Shown: piece after piece, positions 43,507 through 51,533 of the stretch
Layout: each line of letters opens with the position of its first letter
Numbering within the stretch: position 1 is the stretch's first letter
Origin: Cerasicoccus maritimus
Lineage (GTDB): Bacteria > Verrucomicrobiota > Verrucomicrobiia > Opitutales > Cerasicoccaceae
DNA: 64,000 nt
Direction: 5' to 3'
Assembly: GCA_031296935.1 (NCBI GenBank)
Contig: JAVDPD010000019.1
Span: 1-64,000, forward strand
Notes under the pieces: model-generated
The model's input: the letters and a program-made list of their open reading frames with translations, nothing else
Told to the model about the DNA's origin: nothing
Database searches by the model: none
Position numbers and translations under genes: made by a program

Positions 43507-44750
43507 GAATCGCCTCCATTGCTTTCGGTGGGCAGCGCAGCCGACAGCACGTTGCCATCCTCGTCAGCGACGACGAGGCTCAGGCCGGGGGTCGGCATTG
43601 CCAGGTTGCTGAGGACGAGGCGCTCGCCGTCGGCCAAACCTTGGTCGACAATCACGAACTCGTCGCCTTGCCACACTGGTGTGATGGGGCGGATTTCAAG
43701 CTGATCGTTGGCGGCAGCCAACCACACGCGTCCTCCATCGCGGAAGGCTTCGCGGGGCAGGCTGTAGATATCGTTCATCTCGCGGCCGAGGATTTCGACA
43801 CGTAAGTAGTCGCCGAGAAGTAGTGGTGGCTGGCCGGCGTTCTCGGCCTTGAGTGAAAGCGGGTCATCGATGGCGATGATCACGCGGGCCATGCGGCCGT
43901 CGGGATCGAGGTCGCCGAGGAGCGAAATGATTTTGCCAATGCGGAACTCGGACTTGCTGGCGGTCGGGTAAACGCGGGCCGTGCTGCCCGTGTCTTGATC
44001 GCTTGCCGGGACGGTGAGCCATTGGAGCTGAGACTTCGGCACCGCAGCGCGAATCCAATAAGTGTCGGTGCCAGCGAGGCTGGCGACTTCGCTTTGCGGC
44101 GAAACGTAAGAGCCGAGGTCGACGCCTTTCTCCAGCACAATCGCGTTGAACGGCGCGGTGATGCGTGTGCGGGCCAAGTCGGTCTGGGCCTGTTCGAGGG
44201 CGGCTTGCGCCATGGAGACTTGTGCTTCGGCATACTTCAACTGCGGCTGTCGCAGAGCCAGCGAGGAATCAACGCCCGCGACTTCACTGGCTTCTTGAAT
44301 GAGCTCCCACTCGCGCTTGGCGATGGTCTGGTTGCCTGCCTCGATCGCCATGTCGCTCATGACGGAGTCGAGCGTGGCTTGGGCGCTGGCGAGTGCGGTC
44401 TGGTAATCGCGGTCGTCAATTTTAACGATGAACTGGCCTTTGGCGATGTGGTTGCCCTCCGAGAAATCGGGCCCAAGCTCGGTGACTTCGCCGCTGACTT
44501 GTGAGCTGAGCGAAATGGAACGCATCGGGATCACGCTGCCCATCGCGCTGACAATGATCTGCTCGTTCGTGCGTTCCAGTGGGCGGACCTTGACATTGGC
44601 CTGCATCGGCGCCGGCGGTTTGCGGGTGGCCTTCGGGCCTGTCTCGATCAGGACGACGCAGACTGCGGCGCAGACGCCGATGATGGCGACGATTGCAATG
44701 GTGCGACGCCAGGGAAAACGTTTCTTAGTGGTGGAAGGTTGGTCGGACAT
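43503..44750 (-). CDS. RND efflux periplasmic adaptor (membrane fusion protein)
   Basis: This 415-residue HlyD/MexH-type adaptor has an N-terminal anchor helix (RRTIAIVAIIGVCAAVCVVL). A lipoyl-type segment (SLSSQVSGEVTELGPDFSEG, GQFIVKIDDRDYQTALASA), a helical hairpin (about 120-190), its return strand (TRITAPFNAIVLEKGVDLG) and beta-barrel domains follow. It bridges the RND pump and the outer-membrane channel. It follows the channel gene with a 5-bp gap and overlaps the MFS gene by four bases. Confidence 0.9.
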   Translation of the reverse strand: MSDQPSTTKKRFPWRRTIAIVAIIGVCAAVCVVLIETGPKATRKPPAPMQANVKVRPLERTNEQIIVSAMGSVIPMRSISLSSQVSGEVTELGPDFSEGNHIAKGQFIVKIDDRDYQTALASAQATLDSVMSDMAIEAGNQTIAKREWELIQEASEVAGVDSSLALRQPQLKYAEAQVSMAQAALEQAQTDLARTRITAPFNAIVLEKGVDLGSYVSPQSEVASLAGTDTYWIRAAVPKSQLQWLTVPASDQDTGSTARVYPTASKSEFRIGKIISLLGDLDPDGRMARVIIAIDDPLSLKAENAGQPPLLLGDYLRVEILGREMNDIYSLPREAFRDGGRVWLAAANDQLEIRPITPVWQGDEFVIVDQGLADGERLVLSNLAMPTPGLSLVVADEDGNVLSAALPTESNGGDS

Positions 44751-44755
44751 GGCAG

Positions 44756-46252
44756 TTAATTTTCGGAAGTCGTGGTTTCTTGAGCGTCGTCGTTTTCGAG
44801 CAGCTCGGCAAAGACGGGCACGAGCGGGATCGTGTCTTCGGGCGAAAGAATGGGCTCGGGTTGCGGGTTGGTCAGCGGTATGTCGCCACCGAGCGCGAGG
44901 TGCAGATCGATGCGGGATTGCAGTAAGTCGGCGAGCAGAGCAATGCGCTCACGTTGCAGGGATTGGAGCGAAGAAAGGGAGGACGTGACGTCTAGGTAGT
45001 TCGTGAGGCCGCTGAGGTAGCGTGATTGCGCCTCGGTGAACTCCTGCTGCGCGGCGTCCATCTGGCGGTCCATCGCTGCAAGCTCGGCGTAATACCACTG
45101 CTCCTTAACCAGTGCGTCGCGCACTTCCTTGTAGGCGGTAAGGACCGTCGTGCGGTATTGCAAGAGCGACTGCTTGGCTAGGGCGAGCTGGCGCTCGACT
45201 TCGGCCTGACGTTGACCTGCGTCGAAGAGCGGCTGCGCAAGACCGGCCAGGAACGAGGCGGACCAACTGTCGAACAAATCGGCAAAGGCGCCAGCGGTCG
45301 TGGTGGCGTCGACGCTCAAGGTGACCTTGGGCAAACGGTCGGCGCGGGCTTCGGCTACGTTCCACTCGGCGGAGTTGAGCGTCTCATAAGCGGCGCGGAC
45401 ATCCGGGCGCTGAAGCAGGAGTTCGGACGGCGCACCCGTGGTGGGGGCAGGGGGCATGGTCGGCATGCTAAGGCTGTCCACGGCGAACTCCCAGTCGGCC
45501 GGCTGGCCGAGGAGCAACGCGAGCTGATGCTGATAGAGTCGGATTTGCCGCTCCACTTGCGGGACGATGGTCTCCGCGCTGGCGAGGAGCTGCTTCTGTT
45601 GATAAACATCCAAGGCGCTGGCCTGGCCGTTGCCAAACCGCAGCAGAACCAACTCCAGTTGCGTGCGGTTGGTCGCGACCTGTTGCTCAAGCAGGCGCAT
45701 GCCGTCGGCCAGCGCGAGGATGTTCAGCCAGGATCCCGCCACATCGCCGCTGAGGGTGAGGGCGGTTGCCTGGACATCAAATTGACTTACATTGACGAGC
45801 GATTGGGCGCTCTCGGCTTGGGCGCGAATGCGGCCCCACAGGTCGACCTCGTAGCCGACGCCCGCGCCGAGGGTCCATTGCTCCGTGGAGCCGGTGCGCG
45901 TGGAATTCCCTTCGTAGCCTTTGCTCCAGCTAGCCGTGCCGTCGACGGTAGGGTATTGGCCGACGCCACTGATCACGGCTTGCGCCTGCGCGGCGCGAAG
46001 GCGGGCCCAGGCTTCGGCGAGGTCGAGGTTGTCCGCGAGCGCCTGGTCTTCGAGGTCGTTCAAATCCGGGCGCTCAAACGAGGTCCACCAGGTCGTTTCG
46101 CTAGCCGCGTCGGTCACGCTGTCGTGCGTGACGCCGTAGCTCTCAGGCAAGGCTTGCGGCGAGGACGCACTGGGCGTTTGCGCCGTGTATTGGCAACCGG
46201 TCAAAACGCCGAGTGCCAGGGCTGCAGAAAGAGTGAGGAGTTTATTACACAC
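44756..46252 (-). CDS. Outer-membrane efflux lipoprotein (TolC/NodT)
   Basis: This TolC-family channel is a NodT-type lipoprotein: the signal ends in ALALGVLTGC, giving a lipid anchor in the outer membrane. Two repeated halves contain long helices (LAEAWARLRAAQAQAVIS, AQSRYLSGLTNYLDVTSSLS, then LQSLQRERIALLADLLQSRI). GTG 46252 (498 residues) overlaps the TetR stop by eight bases and gives a compact signal; ATG 46297 would add 15 residues and overlap TetR by 53 bp. It is the first structural gene after tetR. Confidence 0.88.
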   Translation of the reverse strand: MCNKLLTLSAALALGVLTGCQYTAQTPSASSPQALPESYGVTHDSVTDAASETTWWTSFERPDLNDLEDQALADNLDLAEAWARLRAAQAQAVISGVGQYPTVDGTASWSKGYEGNSTRTGSTEQWTLGAGVGYEVDLWGRIRAQAESAQSLVNVSQFDVQATALTLSGDVAGSWLNILALADGMRLLEQQVATNRTQLELVLLRFGNGQASALDVYQQKQLLASAETIVPQVERQIRLYQHQLALLLGQPADWEFAVDSLSMPTMPPAPTTGAPSELLLQRPDVRAAYETLNSAEWNVAEARADRLPKVTLSVDATTTAGAFADLFDSWSASFLAGLAQPLFDAGQRQAEVERQLALAKQSLLQYRTTVLTAYKEVRDALVKEQWYYAELAAMDRQMDAAQQEFTEAQSRYLSGLTNYLDVTSSLSSLQSLQRERIALLADLLQSRIDLHLALGGDIPLTNPQPEPILSPEDTIPLVPVFAELLENDDAQETTTSEN

Positions 46253-46892
46253 GGGCTGCGATCTCCGCTTGTTTGTGGTGTAGGCCAGCCAGCGCAAAGC
46301 CTACAGTGTGTTGGATCACATGCTCAATGTTGGGCGGCTCCTTGCGTAATTTGCGCTGGAGCATTTGCCGAATTGAGCGGCTGAAATTGAAAAACTGGAA
46401 CAACGCCACGATGGAAAGGTGGCTGAGTATGAGGTCCTCTTCGGTGGCTTTGGGACCGAGTATTTCGCGGACGATGCCGATGATGATGTCGCGCTCTTTT
46501 GCCACGAGGTCGCGTAAAATGGTTTCGAGGGCCTCGGTCGGTTCGGCCATTTCCTTGACCATCATTTTAGGGAAGAGACTGCCTTCGGATTCGTCAAAAA
46601 TGCGTCGACAGGCGGCAGACAGGAACTGGCGCAGGCGCTCTTCGGGGGGCAGGGATTCGTCGCAGGGGAGGGGGAATTTGGCGCTGGCAATTTCGAGCGC
46701 GTGCTTGAGGCTGCTTTCATAGAGCTCATATTTGCCGCCAAAGTGATAGCTGACCGCGGCCTGGTTGGCCTCGGCTTCGTGGCAGATGTCAGCCACGCGC
46801 GCCTGGCGGTAACCTTGGGCAGCAAAATGCTCCGCCGCGACCTTGAGCAGGCGTTCGCAGGTTTCCTCCGACTTCTTGGTTTTGATGGTCAT
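46245..46892 (-). CDS. TetR-family regulator of the efflux operon
   Basis: This 215-residue TetR regulator starts at ATG 46892 (MTIKTKK). The N-terminal HTH is clear: RLLKVAAEHFAAQGYRQARV, ADICHEAEANQAAVSYHFGG, KYELYESSLKHAL. The C-terminal ligand domain contains LFPKMMVKEMAEPTEALETI and resembles the CerR/YbiH-type group. It is first in the minus-strand efflux operon and so autoregulated in the usual scheme. An ATTTGAAA-based palindrome at 46924-46954, 32 bp upstream of the start, is the likely operator. The frame opens five codons earlier at 46907. Confidence 0.88.
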   Translation of the reverse strand: MTIKTKKSEETCERLLKVAAEHFAAQGYRQARVADICHEAEANQAAVSYHFGGKYELYESSLKHALEIASAKFPLPCDESLPPEERLRQFLSAACRRIFDESEGSLFPKMMVKEMAEPTEALETILRDLVAKERDIIIGIVREILGPKATEEDLILSHLSIVALFQFFNFSRSIRQMLQRKLRKEPPNIEHVIQHTVGFALAGLHHKQAEIAARV

Positions 46893-46923
46893 CACTCCGT
46901 CAAACAACCATATTAAACGAAAG

Positions 46924-46954
46924 TTTCAAATGGATATTTGAAAAATATTTGAAA
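46924..46954. promoter_or_regulatory. Likely TetR operator
   Basis: TTTCAAAT GGAT ATTTGAAA is a perfect 8-bp-arm inverted repeat (46924-46943), followed by a second ATTTGAAA at 46947-46954, exactly 11 bp after the first. It lies just upstream of the tetR start, in the divergent region shared with the histidine-kinase gene. Confidence 0.6.
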
Positions 46955-47126
46955 TACTTCGATAGCGATGTCCTTTGGACGCTAAAATTACTAGAGTGCT
47001 CTAATTTTATTCAGAGTTAATAAGTCTTAGATTGTTAGAGACTTAGATCATTTTTAAACGCTTTAAGTATGATTTGTGGTTAATATGTGGGTTGATATCT
47101 GAGAGGCTTTACTTCATGCCGTCTCA

Positions 47127-48899
47127 ATGACCGGGTTTGCCAGATACCGTTTGGTATGGATTGTATGCATGCTTTTGCTGATTGGTTTTTTGACCAATAG
47201 CATCAGTAGCTACTATGTATCTCGCGCCAATGTGCGTGAGACGATTACTGAAAGTTCGTTGCCCTTGACTTCGGACAACATCTATTCGGTCATTCAGCGG
47301 GATCTCCTGCAGCCAACCTTTATCTCGTCGATGATGGCCAATGACGCCTTTCTGCGTGATTGGGCGATCTCGGGCGAGCAGGATCCGGATCAGTTGCGCC
47401 GCTATTTGGACGAAATTCGCCGAGAATACGGAACCGTGACGAGCTTTTTTGTCTCGGAGGAATCGCGCACCTACTACTATTGGGGCGGGATTTTGAAACA
47501 GGTGGATGAGCAAGAGCCGCGCGATGTTTGGTATTTCCGTGTCCGTGAAATCGATGAGCCATTTGAGATCAATGTCGATGTCGATATGGCCAACAACGAC
47601 GCCTTAACCGTCTTTGTGAATTACCGCGTTTACGATTACGAACAGAACTTCATTGGTGTTACGGGCACTGGGCTCACCGTGAACCGCGTTAACGCCATGA
47701 TTGAGGACTACGAGGCTCGCTTCAATCGAGAGATTTTCTTTGTCGGCGCTGATGGTCGTATCGTGTTGAGTCCGAGTAACAGCCGACTGGCGGCGTTTGA
47801 CAACGTGTCTGAGATACCGGGACTTGCTGCTCAGGTCGGTGGTTTGCTGGCAACGCAGGAGGAGTGTAAGCTGAGCTATCAGCGGGACGGCAAAACGTAT
47901 TTCCTCAACAGTCGATGGGTGCCGGAACTGCATTGGTATTTGATGGTCGAACAATCAGAGGACGAGCTGCTTTCGCCCCTGCGTAATACGTTAACGTTTA
48001 ACATCTTCCTGGCGTTGGTCATCACGGTCATTGTGTCGGGTATGTGCATTTCTGCGATTGGTTTGCACCAAAAGCGGCTACAGGTGCGCAATGAAGAGCT
48101 CTCCTCGAAGAATGTGGAAATCGAAAGGCAGAAGCATGAGCTTGAGCTGTCTGCCCAAGAGCTGGCCGACGCCAATGCCGCATTGTCCATGGTGAATCGC
48201 GAGAAGGACGACTTTTTGGGGATTGTTGCGCATGACTTGCGTGGGCCCTTGAGTAATATTTTTGGTTTAGCCGATTTGATGAAAGACGGGCTGCGCGGAG
48301 ACGATACTCAGGCCCGTGAGCTTCTGAGCGATATTCGAAAGTGTGGTAAGCAGATGCTGGAGTTGATTGGTGACTTGCTTGATGTTAGTTCGATTGAGAG
48401 CTTCCACGGGCCGGTGGAGTTGGAGCCCTGTCCGTGGAATCGCTTGGCGGTGGATGTGCAGGAGCGTTTTCAAGCTCGGGCTGCGGCGAAGCGCATCGAG
48501 CTTGTATTACACTTGGATAAGTGCGCCGAGCAGGGAATCCTCACGCGCAGTAAGTGGATGGATATTTGCCTGAATAACCTCGTGAACAACGCGATCAAAT
48601 ACGCACCGCAGGGCAGTCAAGTGACGATCGAAACAGCTGTCACGCCGAATGAGGAATTTGAATTGCGCGTGCGCGACGCGGGACCCGGGATTCCGGAAGG
48701 CGAGCGCGAATTGCTCTTCCAAAAATTTCGTCCACTTTCTTCTCGCCCGAGCGGTGGCGAACACTCCAGCGGCCTCGGCCTCTACATCGTCCGCAAAATG
48801 TGCCAACGGCTCGGCGCTACAGTTGAATTGGAAGAGACGAAGGGGCAGGGGTGCTGCTTTGTGATCCGGCATCCACGCTACACTACGACACGGATTTAG
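47127..48899 (+). CDS. Cache-domain sensor histidine kinase
   Basis: This 590-residue membrane kinase has TM1 at about 8-28, an extracytoplasmic dCache-like sensor (about 35-285; TSFFVSEESRTYYYWGG, IFFVGADGRIVLSPS) and TM2 at about 292-315. A coiled linker leads to a HisKA domain with H in GIVAHDLRGPLSN (about 369) and a HATPase domain with N box NLVNNAIKYAP, G1 DAGPGIPEG and G2 SGLGLYIV. Cache sensors bind small molecules such as amino or organic acids. No response regulator is adjacent, so it is an orphan kinase. It is divergent from the efflux operon. Confidence 0.88.
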   Translation: MTGFARYRLVWIVCMLLLIGFLTNSISSYYVSRANVRETITESSLPLTSDNIYSVIQRDLLQPTFISSMMANDAFLRDWAISGEQDPDQLRRYLDEIRREYGTVTSFFVSEESRTYYYWGGILKQVDEQEPRDVWYFRVREIDEPFEINVDVDMANNDALTVFVNYRVYDYEQNFIGVTGTGLTVNRVNAMIEDYEARFNREIFFVGADGRIVLSPSNSRLAAFDNVSEIPGLAAQVGGLLATQEECKLSYQRDGKTYFLNSRWVPELHWYLMVEQSEDELLSPLRNTLTFNIFLALVITVIVSGMCISAIGLHQKRLQVRNEELSSKNVEIERQKHELELSAQELADANAALSMVNREKDDFLGIVAHDLRGPLSNIFGLADLMKDGLRGDDTQARELLSDIRKCGKQMLELIGDLLDVSSIESFHGPVELEPCPWNRLAVDVQERFQARAAAKRIELVLHLDKCAEQGILTRSKWMDICLNNLVNNAIKYAPQGSQVTIETAVTPNEEFELRVRDAGPGIPEGERELLFQKFRPLSSRPSGGEHSSGLGLYIVRKMCQRLGATVELEETKGQGCCFVIRHPRYTTTRI

Positions 48900-49022
48900 C
48901 GGATCAGCGCAGTTTCTAGGTGATAAAGCTTCAAGCTCACATCGGTGCAGACGGCATGCTACACCTCCATTTGCCCGTAAAAACGTCTGATGCACGCCCA
49001 GTCAATTTGGATAACCGGAATA

Positions 49023-49088
49023 CTAGAGATAACATGAAGTTGCCGGGTTGAGCAAGTGCTGGACCCGGCAACTTCATGTTATCTCTAG
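49023..49088 (-). repeat. 66-bp dispersed palindromic element, copy 2
   Basis: Perfect 26-bp arms (49023-49048 and 49063-49088) around a 14-bp loop. Its reverse complement equals copy 1 (10071-10136) except at two positions, so it is inserted in the opposite orientation. It lies between the kinase stop and the CE7 esterase start. Confidence 0.9.
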
Positions 49089-49196
49089 CTTGGAGATCGG
49101 CACAATTTTGCTGGGTGCACTGTTTCTGATCCTACATCACTTCAGCAGTTTACAATTTTTGTTGAAGTTGGTGAGGTGAGGTTGCTCAATGGTGAT

Positions 49197-50513
49197 ATGC
49201 ATGTGCCCTTAAAGAAAACCCTGTTGGCAACGCTTGGCTTGACGGCCATTTATTCCTCGCTCTGGGCGGCTGAATTTAAGATCCGAACGGACCGTGAGGA
49301 TGGCATTTATCAGCCGGGTGAAAGCGTCATTTGGTCGATTGAGACCGTGAATTTGGAGGAGGGTGAGGCAGCGCCCAAGTCTGCGCACTATCGCATTTTA
49401 CTCAATGGCTTGGACGAGTGGTTTAGCGGCGAGATTCCACTGGATTCACAGGGAAAGGCCTCGATCAGCGGTACTAAGCAGGAGCCCGGGACGCTGCTAC
49501 TGAAGCTACAGTCAGGCGACGTGAAGGGTAATTCCGGTGCGGCGTTTTCGCCAAAAGAACTGGCACCCAGTATCGAGCGACCGGCGGACTTTGATGAATT
49601 TTGGGCGTCTAAAAAGGCAATGGCCGACTCCGTGGCGCTTAATCCTGTCTTAATTCCCGAAGAATCGACCAAGGACGGTGTTGAGCTTTGGCAAGTGACG
49701 TTGGACAACATCAACGACACCAAGGTCCGTGGTCAATTGGCAAGGCCGGAGAAGGCTGAGGGCAAATTACCGGCGCTGCTCATTGTGCAATGGGCGGGGG
49801 TCTATCCGCTGCAAAAGCCCTGGGCTTGTAATCGTGCAGCTGACGGCTGGCTGACGCTGAACATTCTTGCGCATGATCTGCCGGTTTACGAAAACAAGGA
49901 GTTTTACGCCCAGAAGTCCAAAGGGCCGCTGAAAGGTTACACTGCGCAGGGCAACGACGATCGTGAAACGAGTTACTTCTTGCGCATGTATTTGAGCTGC
50001 TATCAGGCGGTTCGCTATCTACAGGAGCGTGATGACTGGGATGGGGAAATCCTGGTTGTCGTCGGCTCGAGCCAAGGCGGCATGCAAACGCTGGTTACGG
50101 CGGCGTTGTGTAATGATGTAGTCACGGCGGCCCTGGCCAAGATTCCAGCGGGCTGCGATCTCAATGGACCAATGGCAGGCCGCGCGCCGGGTTGGCCCAA
50201 CTGGTATAACGCGGTGGAAAACAAGGATAAGACCGCAGTGCGCAAGGCGGCCGAATATTATGATGTCGTCAATTTCAGCTCGCTAATCGAGTGCCCAACG
50301 CTCATCGGCTTGGGCTTGGCGGATATCACTTGCCCGCCGAGTGGTGTTTTTGCTGTCGCCAACGAAATCGAAGGCCCGGTCGAGCTTGTATCGATGCCGT
50401 CGGCCGGCCATAAATCGACCAAGGTGAATCCGCACAAGCCATTTTATGTGGTTGAAAGCCTCTGGCTCAATACGCTTCGCGAGGGGGGGAATCCTCTCAC
50501 ATCGCAGCAATAG
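49197..50513 (+). CDS. Secreted CE7-type acetyl xylan esterase
   Basis: This 438-residue secreted esterase has a signal peptide (KKTLLATLGLTAIYSSLWA). A beta N-terminal domain (about 25-120) precedes an alpha/beta-hydrolase of the acetyl xylan esterase (AXE1, CE7) kind: RPADFDEFWASKKA, the nucleophile elbow VVGSSQGGMQTL (Ser about 288), GLGLADITCPPSGVFAVANE with the Asp, and the His in MPSAGHKS. It should deacetylate sugars in the periplasm. ATG 49197 is preferred over GTG 49176. It is followed by the convergent AraC gene. Confidence 0.85.
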   Translation: MHVPLKKTLLATLGLTAIYSSLWAAEFKIRTDREDGIYQPGESVIWSIETVNLEEGEAAPKSAHYRILLNGLDEWFSGEIPLDSQGKASISGTKQEPGTLLLKLQSGDVKGNSGAAFSPKELAPSIERPADFDEFWASKKAMADSVALNPVLIPEESTKDGVELWQVTLDNINDTKVRGQLARPEKAEGKLPALLIVQWAGVYPLQKPWACNRAADGWLTLNILAHDLPVYENKEFYAQKSKGPLKGYTAQGNDDRETSYFLRMYLSCYQAVRYLQERDDWDGEILVVVGSSQGGMQTLVTAALCNDVVTAALAKIPAGCDLNGPMAGRAPGWPNWYNAVENKDKTAVRKAAEYYDVVNFSSLIECPTLIGLGLADITCPPSGVFAVANEIEGPVELVSMPSAGHKSTKVNPHKPFYVVESLWLNTLREGGNPLTSQQ

Positions 50514-50616
50514 ATCTCGAAGTCCCCTTTAATCGGATGCCCTAAAAACTGCTCTAAATTGGGCTTGCCCTATAGTGTGGGATTCTTGCCTGCATCCAAT
50601 AATTAGTGAGGGCTTT

Positions 50617-51459
50617 CTAGGGGAAGCTAGGGATACCGTTTTTAAGGCGATGTTGGCGTGGGGTGGTGTTGAGCTGTTGCTTGAAGACTTTGTAGAAGTG
50701 GCCCAGGTTTTCGTAGCCGCATTCGTGCGCGATATCGACGATTTCTTTCGTCGTGGTTTCAAGCTGGATGCTCGCCCATTGGATGCGCGCGCGATTGACG
50801 ATGTCGCGCGGGGTGGTGTTGAGCAGTCGTCGACAATCACGGCTCACGTGCTCGTGGCTACGCCCAGCAATGCGGACAAACTCCGGGACACCGCCCACGA
50901 AATACGGCCAGGACTCAATCTTGCGCACCGCGCGGATCAGCCACTCGGGGCCTTGCGGGATTTGCGCTTGGTTGTTCACGTGGTTGGCGAGCATAGAGAG
51001 TGAGCCGTGGAGAAAGGCGGCTGCGTTGCCCGTGGTTAACCGACCTGCGGCGAGATCTGTGCCTAGGTGGCGGAGGCGTTCGCGCTCATCGAGGCCGATT
51101 TGATATTCGCGATCGGCGATGTCGGGCTGGTCGAAGAAAACTGGTTTGCCCGGGAAGAACGTATCGCGAATTTGATACCATAGGCGGGAGGGGAAGGCGA
51201 AGTTGATAAGGCTGGTGCGCCCATCGGTATCCCACGCCGAAAACCCGTGGATATCGTCGTGGCGGATCAGGGCGAGGTAGCCCGTTTCCATCAGGCGTGA
51301 CTGCTCATTGATCGCGTGCTTGCCGCGCCCTCCCTCAATCCAGAAGAATTCATGGTAGTCTTGGCTATGCAAGTGCGGATGTCCCGTAAACTGATAGTCC
51401 CAGACTTCATACGTGCAGCCGTAAGCTTTAGGCCAGTCATGCGTGGAAAGATGACGCAT
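50617..51459 (-). CDS. AraC-family transcriptional regulator
   Basis: This 280-residue AraC regulator has an N-terminal cupin-type sensor (HPHLHSQDYHEFFWIEGG, LIRHDDIHGFSA) and a C-terminal double HTH (PEFVRIAGRSHEHVSRDCR, RLLNTTPRDIVNRARIQWAS, DIAHECGYENLGHFYKVFKQ). It starts at ATG 51459; the frame also opens one codon earlier at a TTG. It is divergent from the GH38 gene with only 74 bp between, so it probably controls that gene and itself, responding to a sugar. It may also affect the convergent CE7 gene. Confidence 0.88.
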   Translation of the reverse strand: MRHLSTHDWPKAYGCTYEVWDYQFTGHPHLHSQDYHEFFWIEGGRGKHAINEQSRLMETGYLALIRHDDIHGFSAWDTDGRTSLINFAFPSRLWYQIRDTFFPGKPVFFDQPDIADREYQIGLDERERLRHLGTDLAAGRLTTGNAAAFLHGSLSMLANHVNNQAQIPQGPEWLIRAVRKIESWPYFVGGVPEFVRIAGRSHEHVSRDCRRLLNTTPRDIVNRARIQWASIQLETTTKEIVDIAHECGYENLGHFYKVFKQQLNTTPRQHRLKNGIPSFP

Positions 51460-51533
51460 CAAGTCAGCGTAAAAAATTACCTTGGCGGCGCAAGATATGT
51501 TTTGCGGAATCTGATAAGCTATCTACCATCGAT

